Below are positions 34,484 through 46,200 of a stretch of DNA of 64,000 nt, piece after piece. Each line of letters starts with the position of its first letter. Positions within the stretch are counted from its first letter, which is position 1. The DNA lies in contig CM046844.1 in the NCBI GenBank assembly GCA_025618425.1, positions 15,192,076 to 15,256,075 of the forward strand. The letters are read 5' to 3'. The notes below the pieces were generated by a model. The model was not told the DNA's origin, searched no databases, and was given only the letters and a program-made list of their open reading frames with translations. Both the position numbers and the translations under genes were made by a program. Origin of the DNA: Heliocidaris tuberculata. Taxonomy: Eukaryota > Echinodermata > Echinoidea > Camarodonta > Echinometridae.

Positions 34484-36410
34484 CAGGGTTGGCGATTTTT
34501 TTGATTTTTTTTTTTATAAAAAAAAATCGGATTTTTTTTATTTAAATCGGATTTTTTTGATTTTTTTGATTTTCTTAAAATTTCATCAGGAATTATGTTC
34601 AATTAGAAAGAAATCTTAACGTAATAATAGCATCAATCTTAATCTTATCATAAATTTTACCCCTAGCATTGTTCTTAACAGTTTACTTTGTAATTTAGCC
34701 CAGTTAAAAAATATTACATAACCAATAACAATTTTTGAAAAAATTTCCTCCAGAGGCACCAAATGTGTACATATATTTCAAATATGAAATTGCCTATAGA
34801 GAATTTTTATTCCATCATTATTTCCTCATACATATTAGTTATCAAGGTTGATTAAAATCGGTGCTTTAAGAAAATGAAATCTGTGTTTTACATTCGAATC
34901 ACATGATTTTTATGTAATCAACTTTTTAAAAATTCTCTCGAAAAGAAGCAAAAATTGTCTATTTCAAATTCAAAATTGCCTTTGTGCCTCCACTCTAAAG
35001 GAGCGGGGGACATTTTTGGGCTGTGCATTCAGAGTTCCATCTTTGAGTGCATCTGTCTGTCTATCTGTATGTCGGTTTGTTATATTCTTGTTATCACATT
35101 AACTTCAGGACCACTTGATTGGATTTTAATTAAACTTGGTCAAGTAGGTACTCTTAGGCAGCAATGATCTGAATAGACTTCAGAGTTGTCAAGTAGGCAT
35201 ATGTACTGTGATGCAAGGATAAACCGGTTAGATTTCAGAGTTAAAGTTTTGGAGAGTTTCAGAGTTCCTTGCAAAAATGTTAATTAGTATTGTTACAAAT
35301 TTCAACTGAGTAATTTAACTACATCGCAGCCAATATTTATGCCTCCACACTCCCATAACATTTTAAGTTCTTTGTAACGGGCTAAAACCTTGCATCTAAA
35401 TTTGAATGTCTCTTGTGTGATCAGCAATAACGACAATGCAGTAACAAGGTAAAAACAGACATGTACAAGGCCCTTACACTGTAACTTTTGAACTTCAAAG
35501 TCTAATCAGTTTATTGGTACATATTTGACCCAAGTTTCATTAAAAACCAATCAGCAGCTCTGAAGTTCTAGCAGTAATAAGAAATAACATATGGACGTAT
35601 ACAAACGCACAGTATGCATGCAAGGATACGCTTGGACACCTGCATGGACAAACTGCCAAAAACATGAAAACATGAAAACAAAGATGCCAATGGATTATAA
35701 CAATGCCCCTCCCCCACATCCAGCATACATGAACAAATTTTAGTAATACTGTCAACCCTGTTACCCAACCATAAATATGATTTCTTTTCTTACCTCTATT
35801 TTGACATAGTACAACATTGTCTGTGAAAGAGTTTTAAATCAGTGAGTGATAAATGATGTGAATGAACGAAAATGAGAATATGTTTTGGCCATGGACCTGT
35901 ATTACATGTAGATGAATCATTAAAGTTAATTTGTAAGTACTGTAGTCTTTTCACCTTAAAGGTTAAACATTGTAAGTTTTCCTTGTAAGATTTCACATAT
36001 AAAGTTAAATCTTGTTTGATAACAAAATAAAATCACATTACAAACATTATTCTCAAAGCCTAAAGTTTTTGGAAGTGAAGTGAATTAGTGATAAACATTG
36101 GCAAAAAATCCGGGTTAATTCTCTTTTCCATTTAAGATTTGTCTGAACAGTAGGATTTTGTTGGCTTTGTAGGGGTAAAAATGGAATTATGAAAGCATTT
36201 ATCAGCATTGTTGTGCCTTTCAATGCTTAAATGTGCAAATTTGCCATTATTTTCATTTGAAAAATCATTTTTAAAACATAATCATTGTATATAATACACA
36301 AGTCTATAGGGATGATTTAAATTAGTGATTTAAAAAAAAAAAAACGAGGTGATTTAATTCGCGATTTAAATCATGATTTAAATCAAAGCGATTTAAATCC
36401 GCCAACCCTG
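34484..36410. mobile_element. 1.9-kb hAT-like element, perfect 8-bp TSD
   Basis: The ends are CAGGGTTGGCGATTTTTTTG and, inverted, GATTTAAATCCGCCAACCCTG. TTCTGTCG is repeated exactly at 34476-34483 and 36411-36418. The subterminal regions are arrays of GATTTAAAT/GATTTTTTT words, as in several non-autonomous hAT families where such repeats are transposase-binding sites. The interior shows no transposase frame; it contains a block around TCTTGTTATCACATTAACTT related in style to the repeats near 53.2 kb. Confidence 0.9.
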
Positions 36411-36461
36411 TTCTGTCGTAAGGATGAGTAGCACAGAATGGACTATTATCTTCATCATACT

Positions 36462-36467
36462 TTTATT
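36462..36467 (-). promoter_or_regulatory. Candidate polyadenylation signal AATAAA
   Basis: On the minus strand AATAAA lies about 55 bases beyond the stop codon of the candidate terminal exon at 36522-36593. Confidence 0.35.
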
Positions 36468-36521
36468 TTCAATACCCCCCTCATATTGATATATCTCTGC
36501 CTTTTTCTTAATTCTTTACAT

Positions 36522-36593
36522 TCATCGTCTGTGACTGCCAACGTCTGGGAGATTATTCAGGGTCCTCCCTGTCAGTGCCAATGCCTCATCAAT
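36522..36593 (-). CDS. Candidate terminal exon, minus-strand gene
   Basis: The acceptor TTTTCTCTCCAG has a strong pyrimidine tract and is followed in phase 0 by IDEALALTGRTLNNLPDVGS, then HRR and TGA. An AATAAA follows. The composition is protein-like and less AT-rich than its surroundings. The nearest upstream candidate exon on this strand (38717-38801) can exit in phase 0, so the two are compatible with one gene and an approximately 2.1-kb intron. I do not recognise the protein. The hAT-like element ends only about 110 bases further downstream. Confidence 0.4.
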   Translation of the reverse strand: MDEALALTGRTLNNLPDVGSHRR

Positions 36594-36865
36594 CTGGAGA
36601 GAAAATAATGAAAAGGTCCTGCTATACACACATGTATAAATTATTACAAAGTGTCTATGATTTGAAAGTATATTTATATTGAATCTGGAAGAAAAAATAT
36701 AGTCGTATCTTATTGTATAGTGGCGAATAAACAATATCTGAATTTGCAATGACATCATGAAGCAAACGGTATAGATATGATCAGGGAAGACGGACAATGT
36801 TACAGAAGGGGGGGGGGGTGGCAGTCGCAAGAACAGTTCTTGTCCCCTCTGATTTACCAAATCCC

Positions 36866-36874
36866 CCCCCCCCC

Positions 36875-36909
<35 letters not shown>

Positions 36910-36927
36910 AATAAATAAATAAAAAAA

Positions 36928-36958
<31 letters not shown>

Positions 36959-36990
36959 AAAATAATAATAATTAAAAAAAAAAAAAATTT
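36866..36990 (+). repeat. C-run, A-run, (TAAA)n, (AAT)n composite
   Basis: A C-run passes directly into a long A-run, then (TAAA)n and (AAT)n. All four low-complexity tracts are contiguous. Confidence 0.9.
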
Positions 36991-38085
36991 TAAATCAAAC
37001 ATATTGAATGAAGTCTTCTTGACACTAGCATGGCTATGACAATCGTTCCCAACATATTTTGTTTTACTGTGAAACAAGTTAGTCAAGTTAGTCAAGTTAG
37101 TTGTGTATACCAGTATTCCCAAGAAAGGGCAGTTTTTAAAGCTAATATCTCACCTGTAATATAGATGATACATGTGATGGCCTCAAATGTTATGCAGCTA
37201 CTACACCTTCTGGGTACTTGTTGTATCAGGTCTTTTTTGAGTAGGTAGCCCCCCTTTGTCCAATCTTGAAAGCCAAGTTAGTCATCCTTATGCAGCACTT
37301 GTACCTGAAATTGAAACCACAATACATTTTTGGTTTATAGTCTGAGGTCTATCATCACATGCTCATTTTTAGCTTGCAAAAGCTGAGGTATTTAATGGCG
37401 AACTAAAATTGAACTTAGTTTAGTTTGTATAAGAGAGATTGACTCAGTCTATATCTTTTCCCTAAATGAACACTTTGATATTTGGATAGAAACTGTAACT
37501 GTAAATTATTGAGCCGCCCCCCCCCCCTCAATGAATACAGGCAAAATTTTAGATGGTCTAAAAGTAATTTAAAAAATACCCAATGTAAATGTTTGTTGAT
37601 AGAGAAATAAATATGTCCTTAGATCTAAATAAATAAAATAATAAATGGCCAAACACAAAATTATAAATCCAACTTAAGTTGTTAAAGCTAACAACATATA
37701 AACAGGTCTACCAATTAGAAATATTTAGATTAGGTCGAATTAGACTAGACCTAACAGATATAATCTTTTGTTAAAACGGATCTTGTGTAGAAGTTTACCC
37801 TTTTCTAACATTTCTCTAGAATCTGATTTATTCTGTTGTTGGATGTAACAGTTAGAATACAGATCAATATTTAAAAATAAGTAGGAATTCAATTCAGGAA
37901 TGAATACGGGCGTAAACAGGCATAATTATCCATTGTTAGTGTGGGTATGATCTATTCATCATCAGATTTAACAGTTAGTTGGTTTACTCAGTCTAGTCTA
38001 GACCAGACTTAACGTTACTTGGTCTAACCATGACCATGGTCTAACGTGCGTTAGACTCTCCTACTAAAGTTTCTAAACACGGTTA
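36991..38085. other. Spacer, probable intron
   Basis: On the minus strand an acceptor (CAATTTCAG) and a donor (ACAG/GTGAGA) bound 37153-37298, but every frame between them has a stop. It could only be untranslated sequence. Confidence 0.35.
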
Positions 38086-38089
38086 GAAT

Positions 38090-38112
38090 CTAGATCTAGA
38101 TCTAGATCATCT
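38090..38112. repeat. (TCTAGA)n-type palindromic microsatellite
   Basis: TCTAGATCTAGATCTAGATC-like tract, self-complementary. TCTAGATC and CTAGACTAG words are scattered through 37.7-38.4 kb. Confidence 0.7.
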
Positions 38113-38434
38113 ATTCTACCTTTTTACTAGATCTATATTATTATTGGATCTAGCCTTTAAAGTTAAATAATAGACTAGATCAAAGTTAGGTCGAACTGTT
38201 GGATCTAACGTTACCTAAAAAAATATTGACATAGATCTAGATCTCCATGAATAGTTCCAGGAACTCCTCCTGGGCTGAGCATGTGTGGAAATTAAAAGGA
38301 GGCAAAAGAGGAAAAGAAAAAGAGGAAAAAGAAAGAAAGAAAGAAAAATAAAATAAAATGTAAATCTAAGCCGAGTTAGATCTAGATCAAGATCTAAATG
38401 ACATGTTAGACTCCAGAGTAGACTCTCTAGCCTA

Positions 38435-38625
38435 GATCCATGAAGAAGAAGGAGAAGAAGCAGAAGAATTGGAAGAAGAAAGGAGGATGAGTCTGCGAAG
38501 AAGAAGAAGACGAAAGGAGGAGGAGGAGAAAAATAAGAACTCAGAATAAAATTTAAAAGAAGATGAAGAGGAAGAAAAAGAAAAAGAAGAAGGAGGAGGA
38601 GGATCGAGGAGAAGAAGAAAAAAAA
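38435..38625 (+). repeat. GAA/GGA-rich microsatellite
   Basis: AAGAAGAAGGAGAAGAAGCA-type purine tract. Ser/Phe-rich frames on the minus strand are artefacts. Confidence 0.9.
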
Positions 38626-38716
38626 TTAAGTTCTTCACTTTTATTACTTTAGTTTTAACAATTACTTTGCAGAGCTAACATTTTGTTAGATCTGAAAACA
38701 AATTCTTGTTGCTTAC

Positions 38717-38801
38717 CTCGAACTGGATAGCTGGGACTGGTCTTGTCTTGATTGAAGTAAATTGAGTCGCTTTTGACTTTGACACTCCTCGAAGTCTTTT
38801 C
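38717..38801 (-). CDS. Candidate internal exon, minus-strand gene
   Basis: Bounded on the minus strand by the acceptor CCTGTTTCAG and the strong donor TTCGAG/GTAAGC at 38716. All three frames are open over the 85 bases. The frame that exits in phase 0 reads KRLRGVSKSKATQFTSIKTR, then PVPAIQFE, and could continue into the terminal exon at 36522-36593. The first exon was not identified; it would lie toward the Gypsy element or be non-coding. The family is unknown. The call rests on the splice pair and openness only. Confidence 0.4.
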
Positions 38802-38981
38802 CTGAAACAGGCTGGCTGTTGCTTATGAATACTGACTAATATTATTTCTCTTGCTAATTTTCTAACTAGTCTATTTTGTTTCGCCCAGACCGTCCAGTTA
38901 TACGGTAAGAGGAGACATCCTCGACCTTCACTGCTAAGTGGTTCAGCAAGCACAGTCTAGTCTACGGTACACAGGTTTCAG

Positions 38982-39307
38982 CCCGCCAGAGTTGTGGGAG
39001 CGAGTTGTGCGTTGTGTGCGTACAACTTCAGCTGCTTTTTTGTGCGATGAGCTTTTTCCTGGTTTTGGAGATCATCTCAAGCAAATTGACGCTGACGTCA
39101 TCATTTTGCACCATCCTGATTGGCCAAAAGATTAAAATCGCACGACTCATCGCAAAAGATTCAACATGTCGAATCTCTGCGATTTGGTCTACGATTGTCC
39201 TGCGACTGATCGGATCGCTGTCATAAGCTATAGCACACTACACGATCCGATCAAAAATCAGTCGGATCGCAGTCGGATCGTACAGTGTGCGCCGGGCGCG
39301 GGCTTAA
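38982..39307. mobile_element. MITE with AAGCCCG ends; carries CCAAT and CRE motifs
   Basis: The right part, up to GTGTGCGCCGGGCGCGGGCTT, is the inverse of the fragment at 29395-29505. The left boundary at CAGCCCGCC is tentative. Inside are repeats of GATCGGATCGC and ATCGCAGTCGGATCG. TGACGTCA (39093-39100) and, on the minus strand, CCAATCAG (39116-39123) are exact CRE and NF-Y consensus matches; they may be used by a neighbouring promoter or be coincidental parts of the element. Confidence 0.5.
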
Positions 39308-39376
39308 CATGTGTTGGATCTACGTTCAATGCTCATTGGATGCTATGTTATTATTGTTGCGTTGGCGTTAGACTAG

Positions 39377-39619
39377 TGTAGTAGTTGATGACCCCTCCCC
39401 CCCACCAACTTCCACCACAAGAGGGCGACCTACCACTTTCGAGTGTGAGGAACAAGCTAGACGATAGACGTTACGTGAAGACTGCTGAACTGTACTGAAA
39501 GTTGACGACTCCTGAATCTCACTGGAAAGTTGCTTTTGGTAAGTGCAGTTTTTCGCCGTTTAGTGAATTCTTATGTTCACATTCAAGTAGCTTAGGTCCT
39601 ATAGACCGAAGCCACTTCA
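39377..39619 (+). repeat. 5' LTR of Gypsy element
   Basis: Starts TGTAGTAGTTGATGACCCCT and ends AAGCCACTTCA. It matches the 3' LTR over the full 243 bases with one difference seen (ATGTTCACATTC here, ATGTTCCCATTC there). It contains the consensus splice donor TTTTG/GTAAGT at 39539. Confidence 0.97.
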
Positions 39620-39620
39620 T

Positions 39621-39638
39621 TGGCGCTGCGAGCAAACC
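39621..39638 (+). other. Primer-binding site candidate
   Basis: TGGCGCTGCGAGCAAACC starts one base after the LTR. TGG pairs with the universal CCA end of a tRNA, as expected for minus-strand priming. The tRNA was not identified. Confidence 0.6.
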
Positions 39639-41353
39639 TGTTCCTGGCATTTGCGGTGATTTTTCGTTTTGATTTTTTGTACCGCGGGCACAGTTGCCTC
39701 ATTTGCGCATTGGTTTATACAGTGCAACCCGTGCGTTGGGGAGCTGCCCGCGGTGCTTGAGAGAACCAATCACAGCTAATTAGTAGGCCTAATTTTCCAA
39801 TTATTTTTGATAAGCAGGGCTAATTTAACACCCTGTATAATTTTCCAATCCTGTTTTGTGTGTTGGCGGTGTGTTTCCTGCGTCGGGCTCGTTTTGTTGC
39901 CCGATTTTGGAAAGTTTTCCCTCTCTTTCTGTCTTATTCCGTCTCTCTCTTTTCTCGAGGTATAGTTCGGCGCTCTTGCCTGAATTTTTCCACGAGGGAG
40001 AGAGACACGTGTGTGCACGATTTAGTGATTGTAGCGTGTGTTTGAGCTTTGTTTGTGTTGTGCGGTGCTAGATTTCGGTCTATTTTTCGTTGATTCTTCA
40101 TTTTGCGGGTGATTTTGATCATTCAGGGGAAATTATTCACCTGTTTGATTATTTTTCGCCGGCGAACTACTTTTTTCTTGGCGTGCGGGTTCCTTGAAGA
40201 GCCTGTGGTGCGGCTCGAGCAGCGCGCGTTCTCGAGTCTTTCTACAAGGGGGGATTGGCGGAGGGATATTTTTTTTGTGTTCTCCGCCGGCATCCGAATG
40301 ACCGAGCGTTCATGAACCACCATATTCAAAGGCAGAGTTCAAGTGCTTCATTCTATTAAACTTTTTGCGTACCAATCAGAGTAGTTGAGCCCGGTGATCG
40401 GGGTGAGTTTCGTTTTATCCTTCATTTTTCCTATATTTGGAGTGTGTGTGGTGCTCATTTCTTGTTTTTGTTAAGTTTTTGCCTGACTTTTGGGGCGGGC
40501 ATTGTTTCGTCTTCGAGGCTGCTGTCCTATAGCCTAGGGTAACGTGAAGTAGTTATACTGTAGTGTGCATAGCTAGCCTGTTGTTTTGTGAGCGTGTACG
40601 GTTTTCGTGTGTTGCGTGCTGACCCACCCACTCGTTGTAGTGGGGAGTCTTTGAAAAAAAAAAAAAAATCTGTTCGGGTGTGAAGGGTGATTATCGCGGT
40701 TGATTGTTGTTGAGTGGCGGCTAGCTAAGCAGTAGTGAAGGGTGATTTTTTGTGTTGCTGTTAATTAAGTAAGTTATTAGGCAGCCTCGAGTGCGATATT
40801 ATTTTGTTTATCATTTTCCTGCCGGATATTCTTCCGTCGGGAATTAGTGAGTTAAAGTAGTTCTAGTGTTAATTCTAGCCAGGTTTAAACCGGGCTAGGT
40901 TTGTCGCCATGGCTGATGGGGGGGGGGGGGGGGGGATAAACTCCCCATTAATACATGCTCTTTTCAGGAGCTAGATGACGTGCCAGGGCTAGCACCGGCT
41001 CAGGCATGGGTCATCCTTGGACTTAGGTCCGAGTATGGGGATATTACCCCAGACCTTTTCGAGGGCACTCCAGCCCTGGAGGGGGCTAGGGGGCTTCTTG
41101 AGAAGTTTGATTTTGCCCCTCGGGATACGGAAAGTTCCCGGGGGTCAGAGGGCGCTCATGGTGGGCTAGCTAAGCAGTAGTGAAGGGTGATTTTTTGTGT
41201 TGCTGTTAATTAAGTAAGTTATTAGGCAGCCTCGAGTGCGATATTATTTTGTTTATCATTTTCCTGCCGGATATTCTTCCGTCGGGAATTAGTGAGTTAA
41301 AGTAGTTCTATTGTTAATTCTAGCCAGGTTTTAACCGGGCTAGGTTTGTCGCC
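39639..41353 (+). other. Long leader of Gypsy element with internal duplication
   Basis: About 1.3 kb of non-coding leader precedes a region that is duplicated at 40721-41165 and 41166-41598. T- and G-rich, with no conserved coding frame before gag. Confidence 0.75.
40721..41165 (+). repeat. Direct duplication of leader/gag start, copy 1 (445 bp)
   Basis: Runs from CTAGCTAAGCAGTAGTGAAG to GGCGCTCATGGTGGG and is repeated at once at 41166-41598. The copies differ mainly in the G-run after ATGGCTGAT: 18 G here, 6 G in copy 2. It duplicates a Kozak-like GCCATGG and the first part of gag; copy 1 of the gag start ends at a stop soon after the junction (TAG at 41178-41180). Confidence 0.93.
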
Positions 41354-41598
41354 ATGGCTGATGGGGGGATAAACTCCCCATTAATACATGCTCTTTTCAG
41401 GAGCTAGATGACGTGCCAGGGCTAGCACCGGCTCAGGCATGGGTCATCCTTGGACTTAGGTCCGAGTATGGGGATATTACCCCAGACCTTTTCGAGGGCA
41501 CTCCAGCCCTGGAGGGGGCTAGGGGGCTTCTTGAGAAGTTTGATTTTGCCCCTCGGGATACGGAAAGTTCCCGGGGGTCAGAGGGCGCTCATGGTGGG
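41166..41598 (+). repeat. Direct duplication of leader/gag start, copy 2 (433 bp)
   Basis: This copy is contiguous with the rest of gag and is therefore the functional one if either is. Confidence 0.93.
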
Positions 41599-43203
41599 GG
41601 CAAGCACAGCTCTTTCCCCACCCCATCGGGGCATCAAGCTCCGATTTCGAGCACCCCCCGTGGGGCTCCACCTCAGGTAGGTGAGGAGTGGGGGCAGGGG
41701 GACACGTACCCCTACGACGTTTATCCGCCCCCACCAGCTAATCAAGGGAATACACCGTATAATTCCCGGGAGGACACCCCTGTTAGATCATATGCCCCTG
41801 GGAAAAGAAATCCATCCATTAATTCTCATAGGGGAACCCCGGCAAGAAGTAATTCCATGGGGTACCAACCAGTGGGAAGGGCGGGTGAGGCCCCCAGGGG
41901 GATGTATGGATCTGGAGGGAATTCTCGGATGGGGGGTGTTCCAGCCAACTGGTCGGAACGCCATAGCCCCCCTACCCGGGAGTTTCCCCCAGAGGGGGGT
42001 TCAGTAGGTTCCATTAGGGGGGACACCACTGCTCGGCGGTACCCTCCAGCCCCGCCCCGCTCAGATTCAAGCTCAAGGGATATCCGATATGGGTGGCAGT
42101 CCCAGTCTAGTCAAGGGGATAGCATGTCGGTTCAGGGGTGGGGTAGTCCTTTCCCAGGGTACCAGGGGGGTCACTCGGGGCTCACTCCCCTCCCAGAAGA
42201 ACGAAGTCGTCAAACTCCTGTTTCCGGGGCGAGGCAAGGGGGAAGCCAGGGTGGGGCGACCTACCCATCACTCCCCAAGACGATTACCTTTGATGGGAAG
42301 GGGAGCTGGGGGACTTTTATCCATAAGTTCACCACCTTCGCCGACCAGCAGAGGTGGACATGGGAGGAGAGAGTAAGGCAATTGCATTGGGGTCTCCAGG
42401 GGAAGGCTGGGGATTATCTGTGTATGGTCCTTAGGCAGGAACCGGGATTGGAGTACCTCGATATTTTAGATAGGCTGGAGCAACGCTTTGATGGGGGCGG
42501 GTTGCCAGAATCTTCAGCCAAGCAGGGGCCTACAGAATCCCTGCCGGAGTGGGCTGATCGTGTACTCGGGTTAGCTCTTCGAGCATTCCCTACACTTGAT
42601 CGGGCCTACCCACAGCAACAGGCGATTCTCCGCCTGTGCCAAGGCTGCTCTAACAAGGAGGCTGGGTGTCACGCACTCACCCAGCATCCTCGGGAGGTTA
42701 GAGAGGCCGTGAAAATGATCGAATGGCACCAACATGTACATCGGGCTGTGTATGGTCGCATGCGTCCAATTAAGTCCGTTGGTTTGCCGAGTGAGGGGGA
42801 GTGTGAGGTTCGTCAGGTTGATCTGCCTCCACCCCCTAAGCGGTCTTCTGAGGAGGGAGGCTTTGCGGATTTGGAGCGCCGGGTAACCACTTCAGAACGC
42901 CGCTCCGCCGGTACCGAGCGCCGACTCGGGGAGCATTTAGAACGTGTAGAACGGGACCTTAGGAAGGTTCTGGATTCTCTGCAAGCTAAGCCGTTAGCTT
43001 CCCGGGAACGAGCTAGGTCTCCGGGGGGTGATCGGTGCTATGCTTGTGGAGAGCCTGGGCATTTTAAGAAGCAATGTCCCACTATGAAAGAGACTAAGGG
43101 GAAGGTGCAAGTTTCTTTCATTGATGACTTTGAGGAGGGAAACTCCAGCGGGTCGGAGGAGGGGGCCAGCCCCCGGCCCACGATACTAGAGGCCAACATC
43201 TAG
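41354..43203 (+). CDS. gag: Gag polyprotein of Gypsy element
   Basis: The long open frame runs from 41362 to TAG at 43201-43203. Counted from 41413 it has 596 residues. The N-terminal half is Pro/Gly/Ser/Arg-rich and probably disordered. A retrotransposon Gag (capsid-like) region follows, around TITFDGKGSWGTFIHKF, LRQEPGLEYLDILDRLEQRF and LPEWADRVLGLALRAFPTLD, then a charged coiled-coil-like stretch (residues about 490-533). A CCHC zinc knuckle, C542-x2-C545-x4-H550-x4-C555, binds nucleic acid. No ATG lies in frame near the start. The Kozak-like ATG at 41354 is in another frame and would be joined only if the following G-run were one base longer, modulo three, so the run length or translation start is uncertain. 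Confidence 0.9.
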
Positions 43204-46200
43204 ATGGGGATAAGATTTTTTCCTGGGGTAGCTCGGAGGAGTCTGACTCATCTGAGTTGGGTGGGGAACCTGGGGCAATCACTCTAGGGGACCCAGTGGT
43301 AAAAGATCTAGCCCAATATGTTGAGGAGTTAACTGCCCCTGAATTTCCGGCTGGTTTCTCGGATATCCGACCTCCGGGTTGGGTAGGGGATGGTCCGGAT
43401 CTTACTCCAGACCCTCCCCAGGAGCCAGGGGAAGATGAGGAAGTAGTTGTGTGTAGGTTGGAGTCTGGCTCCACCCTCGATTGCAATGTTATGGTGGGGG
43501 GCCACCCCGTGAGTGCTGTGGTAGATACAGCTGCCGAGGTATCTCTAATCTCGGATCAGTTATTTCATCAACTGACTCCACGACCAGCTCGGTTGCGGGA
43601 CGTCGTCCTGCACGCCGCTGGTAGAGATATGAAGATGAAGGGGATTGTGGTTGGCCCGCTGTCTATCGGGATAGGAAGCCAGACGTTTTCCGAGGAGATA
43701 TATGTGGCTCCTATAGCTGATAAAATGCTCCTTGGACTAGATTTTCTCAGTAAGCACAAAGCTGCGATCCATCTCCAGGAGCCTCATATGCTGCTTGGAG
43801 GAGAGAAGATTCCCCTTTGGTACGAGAATGACCCCGGACGGCGGATTGCCCGAGTTCATGTGCGTAAGCGGGTCATAGTCCCGCCTAACGCTATCAAGAG
43901 GATCACTGGGATCCTTGACCAACGCTTAGGGGAGTTTGTTTTTGAGCCGCAGGCCGGTCTTCCTGTTATGTTGCCGAGTTCGGTTCATAGTGCTGGTGAT
44001 GGGTTAGAGATCTATGCCATCAACCCCACAGATAGGCATCGGGAGGTAACTTGTTCTGATGTTTTAGGGGAGGCAGCAGAGTTGAATGACAGGGAAATAC
44101 CAGGAGGTACCTTAAGTGACGCATCGGTCCTTCAAATCAAAACAGGGGGGAGGGAAGAGTTGCCTCCACACCTGAAAGAACTGTATGAACAGTCGGCAAC
44201 TCATCTGACAGATGAGGAGCGGGCTAAACTTCGGGATCTGCTAATCCGTTTCTCGGGGGTGTTCGCACAGGATGAATTTGATTTGGGGAATTTCGATGGG
44301 GTGGAACATTCCATCGACACCGGAGATGCGGCTCCGATTAAACAAAAGATGCGGCGTACCCCCTTAAACTTTGCGGGCGAGGAGAAAGCGCATTTGGACA
44401 AAATGACAAAGGCCGGAATTATCCAACCCTCCCAGTCTGAATGGGCCTCAGCGCCTGTTCTTGTCCGGAAGCGTGATGGAGGTGTCCGGTGGTGTATAGA
44501 CTACCGTGCACTGAATGCCGTAACCCGCAAAGATGTGTACCCACTTCCGAATATCGAAGAATGTTTGGATACACTGGTGGGTAATGCTTGGTTTTCTAAG
44601 CTGGATGCTAATTCGGCTTACTACCAAGTAAAGATTAAGGCGGGCGATAGAAAGAAGACTGCCTTCACCACGAAGTACGGGCTCTATGAGTTTGTACGTA
44701 TGGGGTTCGGTCTATGTAACGCGCCTGCGACATTTTCGCGGGCGATGGACCTGATCCTAAGGGGAATCAATTGGGAGATTGTCCTTGCCTTCCTGGACGA
44801 TGTGGTCGTCCTAGGGAAGACATTTGAGGATCATCTGACCAATTTGGAGGAAGTTCTGGGTAGGTTCGCTCAGTTTGGGCTCAAGCTGAAGCCTAAGAAG
44901 TGCGTCCTATTCCAGAAGAAGGTAGAGTTCTTGGGGCGGGAGGTGAGTGCCAACCAGGTTGAACTCCGGGAGGAGCATATCCAGGCGGTACGTAAATGGC
45001 CCACCCCGAGGACAACACGGCAAGTCGAACAATTCCTAGGTCTGGCTAATTATCACCGGGCCTTCATCAAGGGTTATGCTGGAATTGCCGTTCCCCTTTA
45101 TAGGATTACAGGCAAGCAGCCGTTCCACTGGGGAGTCGAGCAACAACAGGCCTTTGATGAGATAAAGGAAAGCTTAACGGAGGCACCTGTACTTACCATG
45201 CCCAACGGCCAGGATTTATTTATCCTGGACACAGATGCCTCCAATGAGGCCATAGGGGCAGAGCTCCTTCAGGTCCAAGGTGGGGAGGAACGAGTGGTGG
45301 CCTATGGTAGCTGTGCGCTTACCCCAGAACAGCGGAGGTATTGCGTCACCAGGCGGGAGTTGTTAGCCGTGGTGAAATTCACTCGGCAATACCGCCACTA
45401 CCTATTAGGGAAACCGTTCGTGGTCAGAACAGACCACAGTAGCCTTACTTGGCTTCTCCACTTTAAGTACCCCCAGGGGCAGTTGGCCCGCTGGATGGAA
45501 GAGCTCAGCCAGTATGACATGCGCCTGGAACACCGTCCGGGCAAGAAGCATGCTAACGCCGATGCTCTGTCAAGGATTCCATTACCTGAGCCCTTCTGCG
45601 AAGAGTACCGGCTGGGATTTAGGGTAGAACAGCTACCTTGCGGGGGATGCAGGTATTGCTCCAAGGCTCACCAGAACTGGGCCACGTTCGGCGAGGAGGT
45701 GGACGATGTCGTGCCTCTTGCTGGTCGGGCCGCACAGGTGACCGGCCCATTTGGACTGGGGCTGGAAGTGGGCCTAGGGGTGACCCACGTCCAGACCTGC
45801 TATTCTCCTGAGGGGGCTGATGTTGTAGTGGGGGAACCCACTATAAGGTCAGTCCGGGCGAGGCCAGTGGGCGTTGCCGAAGATGGGCAGTTACCTGCCG
45901 ATCGAGTGCGGGCTGAGCAGGGGAAAGATCCCGCCCTTACGGCTCTGGCCAAGTGGCTGGAAGAACAGCAGGAGCCAGACGAGGCTACCATACTGCTGTG
46001 GGGGCCGGAGGAAAAGTTCCTCTGGATTAACCGAGCTCTTTTTGTACGGGTTGAAGGAACTATCTGTATGAAAAGAGAGGACCAGGGTACACTGTTGGTG
46101 GTGCCTAGGTCTTTGAGGGAGGAGGTCTTGTATGCAAATCATGACCTCCCGGCTGCGGGTCATCCGGGCAGAGACCGAACGAAGTCATATATCCGGGCCA

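Noticed and set aside
37153..37298. Exon with acceptor and donor on the minus strand
   Set aside because: All three frames contain stops, so it is not a coding exon.
45398..46163. Antisense frames within pol
   Set aside because: Shadows of the pol coding strand.
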